Assembly: GCA_024644745.1 (NCBI GenBank)
Contig: JAHEHF010000019.1
Coordinates: forward strand, 1 to 36,257
Length of the DNA: 36,257 nucleotides
Reading direction: 5' to 3'
DNA from: Flavobacteriaceae bacterium
Lineage (GTDB): Bacteria; Bacteroidota; Bacteroidia; Flavobacteriales; Flavobacteriaceae
The first letter of the stretch is position 1. Every line of letters begins with the position of its first letter. The position numbers were made by a program, and so were the translations under genes. Positions 17,287-25,611 of this stretch are shown in pieces. The notes beneath the pieces are model-generated. The model was given only the letters and a program-made list of their open reading frames with translations, did no database searches and was not told the DNA's origin.

Positions 17287-17748
17287 TTATTCCAGTTCTT
17301 TATCAATTCTTCTTTTACCCATATAGGAAAGGAGTATCCAAAATCCCATTAACAGTCCTATGATCGTGAAAACGATGATGAGTTTGTCAAACAATTGTTT
17401 GAATGATAATCCGGGGCTTTGAAAGACATTATATTTAAAATAGGTGAACAAACTTCCCAAAAGCACGAATGCAAGATAGATAAATATAACGCTTTTAACT
17501 TTGAGTTTTCGTATCGGTATGGCTCCAAAATATAAAAGGGCACTGATGAGGAAAAGGGAATTAATGGTCATGATGATGGCAATGTCCTCAAAATCAGCTA
17601 ATTCTTGACCCAAGGCAAACTGACGGTATAATACAATGCCCTGCATGGCAAAAATGGTCAGGAAATACATGATGGATATAACTTTATAAGCGATTTGCTT
17701 ATTTCTCTCATCCATATTTAAAAACGGTTTTTTAGTTTTTGTCTTCAT
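17287..17748 (-). CDS. Membrane protein next to XRE regulator
   Basis: About 153 residues with four predicted transmembrane segments, beginning after a basic, soluble N-terminus (KTKTKKPFLNMDERNK). The frame overlaps the regulator gene; starts at 17763, 17748 or 17715 are possible, and I take 17748. Small multi-span proteins cotranscribed with a short XRE regulator are common, and the regulator usually controls them. Function is unknown; a role in sensing membrane state or an antimicrobial is only a guess. Confidence 0.75.
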   Translation of the reverse strand: MKTKTKKPFLNMDERNKQIAYKVISIMYFLTIFAMQGIVLYRQFALGQELADFEDIAIIMTINSLFLISALLYFGAIPIRKLKVKSVIFIYLAFVLLGSLFTYFKYNVFQSPGLSFKQLFDKLIIVFTIIGLLMGFWILLSYMGKRRIDKELE

Positions 17749-17935
17749 ACCAGAATAAATCATTTAAGGTTCTGTCTAATGTTTTTGCAATCTTAAGGCA
17801 TAAATTAAGGGAAGGGTTGTATTTGCCTTTTTCGATCAGACCGATGGTTTGTCGTGTTGCATTGACTAAATCGGCAAGTTCTTGTTGGGATAATCCTTTT
17901 TCAACTCTTGCCAATTTAAGGTTCATATTTTCCAT
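17732..17935 (-). CDS. Short XRE-family (HTH) transcriptional regulator
   Basis: 67 residues, essentially one helix-turn-helix: GLSQQELADLVNATRQTI (14-31) is the two-helix unit, followed by GLIEKGKYNPSLNLCLKIAKTL, typical of Cro/C1-type regulators. There is no sensor or dimer domain. The promoter region just upstream holds an 18-bp perfect palindrome overlapping the -7 box, which suggests autorepression. The two following membrane protein genes overlap or nearly overlap it and are likely controlled with it. Confidence 0.93.
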   Translation of the reverse strand: MENMNLKLARVEKGLSQQELADLVNATRQTIGLIEKGKYNPSLNLCLKIAKTLDRTLNDLFWYEDKN

Positions 17936-17955
17936 ACTATAAATGTAATATAAAA

Positions 17956-17982
17956 ATTGCTAAATGCAATATATATATTGCA
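17956..17982. promoter_or_regulatory. Operator candidate with three ATTGC/GCAAT half-sites
   Basis: TGCAATATATATATTGCA (17965-17982) is an 18-bp perfect palindrome. A further ATTGC at 17956-17960 pairs with the GCAAT at 17966-17970, giving three alternating half-sites. The array lies 21-47 bp upstream of the XRE regulator ATG at 17935 and overlaps the -7 box, so binding would block transcription. Autoregulation by the short XRE protein is the simplest reading. Confidence 0.6.
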
Positions 17983-17988
17983 AAAATA
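17981..17988 (-). promoter_or_regulatory. -7 box (TATTTTTG) of the XRE module
   Basis: An exact TAnnTTTG match on the minus strand, sharing its last two bases with the palindrome, 46 bp before the regulator ATG. The -33 half is weak (TTTAG 19 bp upstream). Confidence 0.45.
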
Positions 17989-18125
17989 TGTAAAAATATT
18001 TTATTGCCTAAAATTTTAGCTGAGGTTATTCGGTTTTATGATGCAACAAGGCATGTATATGAGGCAAAAGGACCAGTTTCATATCATTGATGAACTAAAA
18101 TGACCTGTCATTTCAATAAATAAAT

Positions 18126-19694
18126 TTAAAAGACGCGGTAGAGTTTATCGTAAACTATTGGAAACCTGTAGTCAAGCGATGCAGGAATCAGTTCAATCTT
18201 TGTGTCAAAATTCAAAATGACAGGCGATTCAGTATTGTCCTTTGCCGCCGGCCACTCAGGCAATTCATTGCCATTGGGGTTACCCGTTTTAATAAAGTTG
18301 GTAAAGTATTGTTGCATGGCCGCCGAAACTTTATGGTCTTCTTCTGAAAAATTAAATTCTTTCAGCATGGGAAGATTTCCCCATGCATAGGCCACATCTT
18401 CAGCGTGCCGGGCGCCTGCTGGAGGAATGTAAGTCTTCATGTCTGTTGTTGTTAAGGGAGGACGTATCTTACTATACAAATATCTATATACAGGAGCATT
18501 TCCATATTTTCGATGGAGGTCAAACCATTTCCAGGTACCCGCTACAACAAAACTCATGGCTGCCAGATCGGCCGCCGAGCGATGAATTTCATCTTTCGTT
18601 TCATGGGGAAACAATTCAAGGATTTCTTTGTGATGCTCCGGATAATTTTCCTTGGTAACCTTTAAAAACTGATCCCTGCTGAAGTTCGGCCCCCTGAGGT
18701 AGGCTTCCGGGGGTAATTCCTCTGAGTTCCAGCCAAGGATTAAAGGAATTTGTGCCTGCTCTCCTTCTTTGTACAAATCGGCTGTATGGCTCTTTGTCAA
18801 GACATATTGATCATGAACAGGTCTGAAAGCCAAAGGTTCAAGTTTTTTGTATAGCTCCATAATTTCATCTGTACTCGCTTGTTTGAGTTGTGAAATTGAA
18901 GTAAATCCTGAATTTTCAGCTGCTAGCCGACCTTTTTCTTCCGCATCTTTTAATGATGGGAGAGAGATGACCCCTCCGCTTGAGCCAATGGCCCCGGCAA
19001 TCAGATCTTTTGATAAGGGAGACGACATGAGCGCCAGTACCGACATGGACCCGGCAGATTCACCCGCAATTGTAATTTTGTCGGGGTCGCCACCAAAGGC
19101 TTCAATATTGTTTTTGACCCACTGTAAGGCAAATTGCTGGTCCATAAGGCCGTAGTTCCCTGATACCCCATGAACTGAAGCTTCGCTTAATTCGGGGTGG
19201 GCAAAAAAACCAAAAATATTGAGTCGGTAATTCAGAGTGACCACAATGATTCCTTTCCTGGCCATGCTGCTTCCTTCCAAGGTGCGCTCAGAACCTTCGC
19301 CCACGGCAAGGCCACCGCCATGGATGTTTACCAGGACGGGTAATTTTTCATTTTTTGCATCAGCCGGTTTCCAAACATTAAGATAGAGGCAATCTTCACT
19401 TAAACGGTTTTCATCAATTTGCACCCACTCAGCAAATTCATATTGCATGGCTATATTCCCATATTCCTGCGTCTTTAACACCCCTTTCCAGGGTACGACT
19501 TTTTGCGGGGGTTCCCATCTCAGATTGCCTACAGGTGGTTTTGCATAGGGAATGCCCAGATATTTTTCAACCAAACCATCTTCGCTCAACATGCCTTCAA
19601 TGGTTCCGGAATCCAGTTTAATTTGAGTATTGGCTTCTGGTTCACAGGAAATAAACAAGCTTAAACTGAATACGACGATGATTAATTTATTCAT
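18126..19694 (-). CDS. Type-B carboxylesterase lipoprotein
   Basis: 522 residues from ATG 19694, chosen because it gives MNKLIIVVFSLSLFISC, a lipoprotein signal with cysteine 17; an upstream start at 19757 adds 21 unlikely residues. Type-B features: YLGIPYAKPPVGNLRW (45-60), EDCLYLNVW (100-108), oxyanion-hole HGGG (125-128), nucleophile S213 in GESAG and the histidine in GARHAEDV. The domain is full length. Enzymes of this group hydrolyse carboxylic esters, such as acyl or feruloyl groups on polysaccharides, or small esters. The lipid anchor and nearby glycosidase genes fit polysaccharide-ester removal, but the substrate is inferred. About 240 noncoding bases separate it from the GH43-like gene. 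Confidence 0.93.
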   Translation of the reverse strand: MNKLIIVVFSLSLFISCEPEANTQIKLDSGTIEGMLSEDGLVEKYLGIPYAKPPVGNLRWEPPQKVVPWKGVLKTQEYGNIAMQYEFAEWVQIDENRLSEDCLYLNVWKPADAKNEKLPVLVNIHGGGLAVGEGSERTLEGSSMARKGIIVVTLNYRLNIFGFFAHPELSEASVHGVSGNYGLMDQQFALQWVKNNIEAFGGDPDKITIAGESAGSMSVLALMSSPLSKDLIAGAIGSSGGVISLPSLKDAEEKGRLAAENSGFTSISQLKQASTDEIMELYKKLEPLAFRPVHDQYVLTKSHTADLYKEGEQAQIPLILGWNSEELPPEAYLRGPNFSRDQFLKVTKENYPEHHKEILELFPHETKDEIHRSAADLAAMSFVVAGTWKWFDLHRKYGNAPVYRYLYSKIRPPLTTTDMKTYIPPAGARHAEDVAYAWGNLPMLKEFNFSEEDHKVSAAMQQYFTNFIKTGNPNGNELPEWPAAKDNTESPVILNFDTKIELIPASLDYRFPIVYDKLYRVF

Positions 19695-19903
19695 TTTATG
19701 GATTGTTTTAATGATTAAAATCAAAAGCCAGGGGTCCCGATCATACAAATGATACAAGGGAAACTTTTGGTCTGCAGCATAAATGTATAAATTATAAGCG
19801 AAAGGAAATAAAGATTTTCAAAAGGAGTTACGGAGGGGTCCGCCAAGGCGATTGCAGCCTCGTTTATGGCATTGTCTCAGGACAATTACAATCTCTTTTC
19901 ACT

Positions 19904-19921
19904 GCAGGGAAAGTACCCTGC
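19904..19921 (-). terminator. Hairpin downstream of GH43-like gene
   Basis: GCAGGG-AAAGTA-CCCTGC is a perfect 6-bp G/C-rich stem with a 6-base loop, 10 bp past the stop at 19932. A second hairpin ATTGTC-TCAG-GACAAT follows at 19871-19886. No strong U-run follows either on the minus strand, so these may be 3'-end processing or weak terminator structures. Confidence 0.4.
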
Positions 19922-19931
19922 TCAGGCACAT

Positions 19932-21191
19932 TCATTGATCTTCTGTGCCAATCAATTCAGTCTGAAGTGGAATTTGAATGTTAAAAGAGGCCCCGTCCTG
20001 TCTTTTGTTGATGTCAATCCTTGAACATGCGGCGTACAACACGATGGGATCATCATTTTCATCCAGCAAAACTTGAGGTCTTTCAAGTCTTTTGACTTTT
20101 ACAAGCCCGCCATTTTTCAAGATCAATTCTTTCTTCATAAAAAATGAATTGGCCGGTTTTGACCAGGCTATCCCATCCTCAGATTCGAGGATGGCCAATC
20201 CGGGCTCGGAACCGGTTATTTTTCCCGAAAAATCTTTGATCACGGCATAAAACTTTTTGGTTTTCTTGTGGTGCCAGACAAATGGATCTTCGGCAGATGC
20301 AAACTTTCCATTTTCCAGCTTGATATCAAAAACGAATTTGTCAATTGGAAAAAACGGGCCATTCGGTGAATCTGACAAGGCAACACCGTGTACCCCTTTC
20401 CAGTTAGGGTCATAAACATTTCCTTTAAAATACATCAGGAACTTTTTATCAGAGGGACGCTGAACAACCGATGGATTTACAACGATGATATTGTCAGGCT
20501 TGATTTCGGTGCCCTCAGCGGAAGGATCGACAATATGATCTTTCTTCACCCTTGTTCTGGGGCTCAGAAGGGGCTGGTCGGGCCTCTTAAAATTTTCCGA
20601 AAACAGGTCCTCAAAACTGTCAAATTCTATGACCCCTATTTTTTGAGACTGCTGGACCCTGTTCCGCTTGTTCACATTTTCTCCTTTCGAACCTGCCGGC
20701 TGAACCCCCGGGTCCTTCGAACCGACGTAATAGAGATAGTACTTGCCGTTGAATTTTTTAAGATGAGGATTGGTCACCATTTGTGCATCCCAGGCCGAGG
20801 AATCACCTTCAAAAAGGCGTCCATGGAGAATGATCTTTTTAAACTTAAAATTTTTATTGGGAAAATCAGAAACCGCATAGGCCAATTTTGAATGCAAGAC
20901 CCATGAATCGGTAAATGCAGGAATGGAATCACCGGCTTCCCATGTATTATAGACCATATGGTATTTCCCGTCGTCTCCTTTCAGAACACTGCCACCCCAG
21001 ATAAATCTGTTTTCATCGTTTAAAACGGATGGCCCTTCCAGTATATCTCCGATGATCCGGGCTTCGACCGGCAGCGGTTTGACGCTGAGATATAAAGCTT
21101 CTTTTTCACGGCAACTCCACACACCTATGATCGTAATGCAAATGATCAGGAAGGGAGGAATCCATTTTGTTTTTTGCTCATGCTTGTTCAT
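19932..21191 (-). CDS. GH43-like five-bladed beta-propeller lipoprotein
   Basis: 419 residues. The lipobox VWSC gives cysteine 27. Repeated blade signatures are visible: GGSVLKGDDGKYHMVYNTW, WDAQMVTNPHLKKFNGKYYLYY, NPSVVQRPSDKKFLMYFKG and AEDPFVWHHKKTKKFYAVIKDF. Together they match the five-bladed propeller of the GH43/GH62/GH117-like glycosidases, in which acidic residues from the blades form the active site. The exact family and sugar are not clear from sequence alone. It lies 16 bp downstream of the NTF2-like lipoprotein and is probably cotranscribed with it. Confidence 0.8.
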   Translation of the reverse strand: MNKHEQKTKWIPPFLIICITIIGVWSCREKEALYLSVKPLPVEARIIGDILEGPSVLNDENRFIWGGSVLKGDDGKYHMVYNTWEAGDSIPAFTDSWVLHSKLAYAVSDFPNKNFKFKKIILHGRLFEGDSSAWDAQMVTNPHLKKFNGKYYLYYVGSKDPGVQPAGSKGENVNKRNRVQQSQKIGVIEFDSFEDLFSENFKRPDQPLLSPRTRVKKDHIVDPSAEGTEIKPDNIIVVNPSVVQRPSDKKFLMYFKGNVYDPNWKGVHGVALSDSPNGPFFPIDKFVFDIKLENGKFASAEDPFVWHHKKTKKFYAVIKDFSGKITGSEPGLAILESEDGIAWSKPANSFFMKKELILKNGGLVKVKRLERPQVLLDENDDPIVLYAACSRIDINKRQDGASFNIQIPLQTELIGTEDQ

Positions 21192-21207
21192 TTAACTGCC
21201 CTATTTA

Positions 21208-21720
21208 TCAGTCAGTTCCCTCTAACTGCCGGTTATAGTCTTCAGTATCGAAATGACCCTTAGACTCCTGCACCAATCCTTCTTTATTGAATGTCCATTC
21301 TTCAAAACCACTGATCTTCACTTTATTCCCGGTTCCTCCGGGTGCACTATTTGTACCGGTTAAGGTCCAGTAAAAGCGTGTTTTTCCTGATTTTGTCACA
21401 AGACTGTCCATGGTAACGACCATGTCGGGAAAGGCATCCATAAATCCTTTTGCAACAGCTGTAATGGCTTCGGTTCCAATTGCGGGTTCTCCTTCATTGA
21501 CTTGTAGTATACCATCTGAGGCAAAAAATCCGGCAACTTTTTCGGGGCTCTGGCTACTCCATGCCACGGAATAATCCCTTCCGAATTTTACAGGTTCCTG
21601 ATGTTTCATGTTTTGATTTGTTTCATTATTGACTGGAATAGATTTAGGTTTTTCAGAACTGTTTTTACAACTGATATTCAAACATATCAAAGTGATAAAA
21701 ACCATATATTTTATTTCCAT
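21208..21720 (-). CDS. NTF2-like (SnoaL/DUF4440-type) lipoprotein
   Basis: 170 residues. Lipobox NISC with cysteine 18. The body holds an NTF2-like fold pattern: DYSVAWSSQSPEKVAGFFASDGIL, GTEAITAVAKGFMDAFPDM and GFEEWTFNKEGLVQESKGHFD. Such domains bind small molecules or act as cyclases/isomerases, usually as cytoplasmic proteins; lipid-anchored forms are common in Bacteroidota and have no defined role. It sits between a permease gene and the GH43-like gene in the same orientation. Confidence 0.85.
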   Translation of the reverse strand: MEIKYMVFITLICLNISCKNSSEKPKSIPVNNETNQNMKHQEPVKFGRDYSVAWSSQSPEKVAGFFASDGILQVNEGEPAIGTEAITAVAKGFMDAFPDMVVTMDSLVTKSGKTRFYWTLTGTNSAPGGTGNKVKISGFEEWTFNKEGLVQESKGHFDTEDYNRQLEGTD

Positions 21721-21795
21721 AAGAAGGGTTTTTTTAACAGACTTCCATCATAAATTTAATTCATTTTTTTCTTCTCATAATTTTCCGGAGATAAT

Positions 21796-23229
21796 TTAAT
21801 AACCAATTGCGATGGCAATTGCCATGAAGGCCATGGCCGTAAATATGGTTATAAAGAACATCGGCAAAATAAATTTAAACCATTTCTCAAAAGGTACTTT
21901 GGCGATTCCAAGCATGGCCATCAGTACCCCGTTAGTGGGTATGATAAGATTACTGAGCCCATCTCCGAGGATATAAGCCAGTACAGCTGTTTGTCTCGAT
22001 ATCCCCAATATATCGGCCAAAGGGGTCATCAGGGGCATGGAGACCAGCGCTTGACCGGAGGCAGAGGGAATGAAAAAGTTGAGTACAGACTGGAAGAAGA
22101 GCATTCCCTGCCCGGCAACGGATCGGGGCATGGTCAACAGGATCTCACTGGCATTGTGCAGTATTGTATCCAGGATCATTCCTTCCTGCAGGACAACCGA
22201 GATGCCGCGTGCCACCCCGACCACCAATGCCGGAACGATCATGGTTTGAAGCCCTTTTATGAAAGCACGCATAGATTCATCTCCGCTCATCCCTGATATC
22301 AGGGTCACTACCACGGTGATTCCTATAAAACTGGCACTCATTTCGATCAGTCCCCAACCTATGGTCTGTACGGCAACCAGAATGGAGGCATAGGAGATCA
22401 GGAAAAATAGGATGATCAGAATATGGCGCCGATTCAGAGATTTTGCCTCAAAGTTTTCATAACCGTCAGGTTCAAAATTGTCGTTTTTGATCAGGGCCAA
22501 TGAGGAATCTCTCTTTACACGGTCACCATAACGCATCAGGAAGTGGAATCCAATTCCCGCGAGTACGAGAAAGAGTACAATCCGAAGACCCATCCCTGAA
22601 CCTACCGGAAGCTCTGCTATGATCTGTGCGATCTGGACAGTGAAGGGGTTGGTTATTCCTGCACTCCAGCCTAAAAAAGTGGGCACTCCGATAAGACCCA
22701 TGCCGAACATTCGGTCGTATCCCATGCGTTTAGACAAATAGAGGAACATCGGGATCAAAGGAATGGTTTCCGTGACAATGCCCATAAAAGAGGCTCCGGA
22801 GAAAAGCAGGATAAAGACCAGAAAGAAGAGTCGTTTCGGATTTTCACCGAATCTGGAGATCATTTCAAAAAGAACTGCATTGATGGCACCCGTGTAATGA
22901 ATCAGAGAAAATACCGCTCCGATGATGAACACGTAGAAAACCAGAACCGCCGAGTCTGCAAGCCCCTTGGGGATTGCACTCAGCGTACCGAGTATTGAAA
23001 TGGGAGAAGACTTGCCTTCTACCTCCTCACCCAGGAGGGTGGCTTTGACAGAAATATGCTTGGGAATCTCTTTGTAACTGCCCGGAACTACAACCGTCTG
23101 TGTCACTTTTCCATAGGTGCGGGTTGATCGTTCAAAACTTCCGCTGGGGATGAAGTAAGTGAGAATGGAACAAAACAGAATGATCCCGGATAGAAAAATA
23201 AAGACATGGGGAATTTTTATTTTCAGCAT
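21796..23229 (-). CDS. YfcC/DcuC-type permease
   Basis: About 477 residues from ATG 23229 (MLKIKIPHVFIFLSG, the usual opening of the family); ATG 23259 and TTG 23271 would extend it. About 12 hydrophobic segments follow. FIPSGSFER early, a loop rich in V-T-Q-T-V-V-V-P-G-S-Y, MGIVTETIPLIPMF and PSASGQALVSMPLM fit the YfcC family of the DcuC/ion-transporter superfamily. Family members are annotated as C4-dicarboxylate, basic amino acid or peptide carriers; true substrates are mostly untested. Its position between the GNAT-nitrilase gene and lipoprotein genes suggests uptake of an amino-acid-like or carboxylate compound, as an inference only. Confidence 0.88.
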   Translation of the reverse strand: MLKIKIPHVFIFLSGIILFCSILTYFIPSGSFERSTRTYGKVTQTVVVPGSYKEIPKHISVKATLLGEEVEGKSSPISILGTLSAIPKGLADSAVLVFYVFIIGAVFSLIHYTGAINAVLFEMISRFGENPKRLFFLVFILLFSGASFMGIVTETIPLIPMFLYLSKRMGYDRMFGMGLIGVPTFLGWSAGITNPFTVQIAQIIAELPVGSGMGLRIVLFLVLAGIGFHFLMRYGDRVKRDSSLALIKNDNFEPDGYENFEAKSLNRRHILIILFFLISYASILVAVQTIGWGLIEMSASFIGITVVVTLISGMSGDESMRAFIKGLQTMIVPALVVGVARGISVVLQEGMILDTILHNASEILLTMPRSVAGQGMLFFQSVLNFFIPSASGQALVSMPLMTPLADILGISRQTAVLAYILGDGLSNLIIPTNGVLMAMLGIAKVPFEKWFKFILPMFFITIFTAMAFMAIAIAIGY

Positions 23230-23415
23230 AAATGGTTTGGCCAACCGGTCACAGCTCATTTCCAACAACAATGGTCTGAACGGCCGAATAAAGGGTTAAA
23301 AAAATGTAAAATACTAATTTTTTTTAAAGATCCTTCCGGGGTTCCCTGAGAATCTTTTATGCCAGATGATTTTTGCAGAATCCAATTTTTACGTTTTTGA
23401 ACTACAATCCCATGT

Positions 23416-24963
23416 TTAAGATTTATTATTTTTCCTGGCAGCTACTTTTTTCAGTTCAAAAATATCTGTCCTTCTGTCTTTTAAATTTCTGACACTTCCA
23501 AATTGATTTAGTTCACGCAGCAAATCAATGTCAACATCAGCTATTAATATCATTTCGGTGTTGGTTGTCGCTTCAGCTTTTATTCCATTTACGGGAAATG
23601 AAAAATCACAGGGTGTAAAAACCATGGATTGTGCAAACTGAATATCCATGTTATGAACTTTGGGCAGGTTGCCCACACTTCCTGCAATGGCCACATAGCA
23701 TTCATTCTCAATTGCCCTGGCTTGTGCACAATGACGAACTCGTGAATATCCGTTTTGGGTATCTGTTAAAAACGGAATAAACAAAATGTCCATGCCTTCG
23801 TCTGCCAAAAGTCTGCTCAGTTCGGGAAATTCACTGTCGTAACAAATCAACACCCCGATCTTTCCGGAATCGGTGTCAAATGTTCTTAATTCATTTCCTC
23901 CCTGCAAGCCCCAGACCTTGGCTTCATCAGGAGTAACATGAAGCTTTTCATAGCGTTCAGTCGATCCGTCCCGTTTACATAGATAACCAACGTTATAAAG
24001 CAAATCATCCTTTAATTCAGGCATGCTTCCGGTGATGATGTTGATGTTGTACGAAATAGCCAATTCTGTAAATTTCTTTACAATTTCAGGGGTGTGCCTG
24101 GCTAATTCCCTGATAGCTTCTGATTCTGACAGGTGGTTGTTGTCTGCCATGAGCGGCGCATTAAAAAATTCCGGAAAGAGGGCAAAATCAGACCTGTATG
24201 CAGAAACTGCATCTACGAAATATTCAGCCTGCTGCATGAGTTCAACCAAATTTTTGTACAAACGCATCTGCCACTGAATTAAACCCAGTCTGACCACCTT
24301 TTTTTTGATCGCAGCTTTGGTTGACTTTTTTTCATAATAGACATTGTCCCACTCTAATAATACAGCATATTCGTTTGAGGCCTCATCTCCCTCCAGATAT
24401 CCTTTTAAAACTTTTGAGGGGTGAAAATCATTTGATATTTGAAAATTCAGCACAGGGTCGTGAATCTCTTTCCTTCTGACTTTTTCTATGTATTCTTTTG
24501 GACTCAAGGTATCGGAAAACTTATGGTAATTGGGAATTCTGCCTCCAAAGGCAATACCTCGCAAATTTAATTTTTCAGACAATTCTTTTCTGTAATCATA
24601 GAGCCTTCGCCCAAGGCGAAGTCCTCGGTATTCTGATTTAATGAAGACATCAATTCCGTATAGAACATCTCCCTTAGGATGATGTGTGTTAAAAGTATAA
24701 TTTCCTGTAATTTCCTTGTAGGTGTGGTGGTCGTCAAATTTATCATAGTCAACGATGATCGACAAGGCACAACCTGCAAGTTGGTCATTTATTTTAATCA
24801 CCACCTGCCCTTCCGGGAACTTTGCGATCAGGGCTTCAATATGTGATTCTTTCCAATAGGAATTTGGCATATGCACATAAGCCTCGATCATGGCTTCCTT
24901 CAACTCCTGATAATCATTGATCGTTAAAAATGCCAGTTCAATATTTTCAATTTTCTCTATCAT
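23416..24963 (-). CDS. GNAT acetyltransferase-carbon-nitrogen hydrolase (nitrilase) fusion
   Basis: 515 residues, cytoplasmic, two enzymes in one chain. Residues about 5-165 are a GNAT domain whose acetyl-CoA loop is SEYRGLRLGRRLYDYRKEL (110-128). After a linker, residues about 223-505 form a nitrilase-superfamily amidohydrolase with the complete catalytic triad E265 (LFPEFFNAP), K340 (RYEKLHVTP) and C374 (VLICYDSEFP). The same fusion is known widely in bacteria without a proven reaction. The pairing suggests acylating an amine and cleaving an amide on one compound. It has its own promoter-like sequence and lies 228 bp downstream of the VOC gene, so it may be a separate unit from the epimerase operon. 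Confidence 0.93.
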   Translation of the reverse strand: MIEKIENIELAFLTINDYQELKEAMIEAYVHMPNSYWKESHIEALIAKFPEGQVVIKINDQLAGCALSIIVDYDKFDDHHTYKEITGNYTFNTHHPKGDVLYGIDVFIKSEYRGLRLGRRLYDYRKELSEKLNLRGIAFGGRIPNYHKFSDTLSPKEYIEKVRRKEIHDPVLNFQISNDFHPSKVLKGYLEGDEASNEYAVLLEWDNVYYEKKSTKAAIKKKVVRLGLIQWQMRLYKNLVELMQQAEYFVDAVSAYRSDFALFPEFFNAPLMADNNHLSESEAIRELARHTPEIVKKFTELAISYNINIITGSMPELKDDLLYNVGYLCKRDGSTERYEKLHVTPDEAKVWGLQGGNELRTFDTDSGKIGVLICYDSEFPELSRLLADEGMDILFIPFLTDTQNGYSRVRHCAQARAIENECYVAIAGSVGNLPKVHNMDIQFAQSMVFTPCDFSFPVNGIKAEATTNTEMILIADVDIDLLRELNQFGSVRNLKDRRTDIFELKKVAARKNNKS

Positions 24964-25044
24964 GTTTTAAAATTTTTATCAACCTTGGCCTTCTGGGATT
25001 GCCATGTTAGCATCTTATTTATTATTGTTCTATAATGAATGATA

Positions 25045-25078
25045 CAAATTTAGTTATATATGCATGCTATTGATGCAA
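25045..25078 (-). promoter_or_regulatory. Promoter for GNAT-nitrilase gene (TTG-N23-TAAATTTG)
   Basis: TAAATTTG on the minus strand (25045-25052) matches TAnnTTTG exactly, with TTG 23 bp upstream (25076-25078), the same spacing as in the SulP promoter. It lies about 80 bp before the ATG. Confidence 0.5.
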
Positions 25079-25191
25079 AAACCAAATGTATGATCTTTTT
25101 CAATGCCCTCATCAGCAATATCTAAAGAATGTGTTGCGCATCAGAAAGCGCAAAAGGGATCAACATACTGCCCTGTTTTTCTTGTTTAATT

Positions 25192-25548
25192 TTAGAGTGC
25201 CTGTCCAAAAGTAAGCAGGTTGTTGTCAGGATCAAGTAGTGAAAATTCCTTTTGATTCCAGGGCTTTATTGTCAAATGCCCGTTTGGATGAATACTGATG
25301 TCTCTTTTTAGATATGATTCATAGAGACCTTCAATATCGTTGGTCCGAATGTATATCTGACCATAGTTTTCTTTTGGATTCAGTTTTTTAAACTCAAAAA
25401 AATGTATCTGGATATGATCCAATGTAAGCATTAAATAGCCTTCGTAGTCAGTATTTCCAAGTTCCTGAAAACCCAGTTTATTCAGGTAGAAGTTCCTTGT
25501 GGTCACTTTATTACGCATTGGTAATTTTGGATGAATTTCTGTCAGCAT
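25192..25548 (-). CDS. VOC superfamily (glyoxalase/bleomycin-resistance-like) protein
   Basis: 118 residues, one VOC domain: KVTTRNFYLNKLGFQELG opens the first beta-alpha-beta unit, HIQIHFFEF holds a putative metal- or ligand-binding H, and EFSLLDPDNNLLTFG is the usual C-terminal strand with E/D-P-D-x-N. Members are glyoxalases, isomerases, dioxygenases or binding proteins such as bleomycin-resistance proteins; this one looks most like the last group. It follows the dipeptide epimerase gene by 63 bp and may be the last gene of the operon. No resistance role is shown. Confidence 0.87.
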   Translation of the reverse strand: MLTEIHPKLPMRNKVTTRNFYLNKLGFQELGNTDYEGYLMLTLDHIQIHFFEFKKLNPKENYGQIYIRTNDIEGLYESYLKRDISIHPNGHLTIKPWNQKEFSLLDPDNNLLTFGQAL

Positions 25549-25611
25549 ATCATGAGTTATTACATTAAATTTTATATTTATTCTGCCCGGTTGTTATTTT
25601 CACAGGGTTGC

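Noticed and set aside
17739-17942. Plus-strand frame opposite the XRE regulator
   Set aside because: It mirrors the helix-turn-helix gene in antisense and has no homology signal; the minus-strand gene is clear.
25192-25548. Bleomycin or other antibiotic resistance for the VOC protein
   Set aside because: The VOC fold covers many functions and this gene sits at the end of a metabolic operon.
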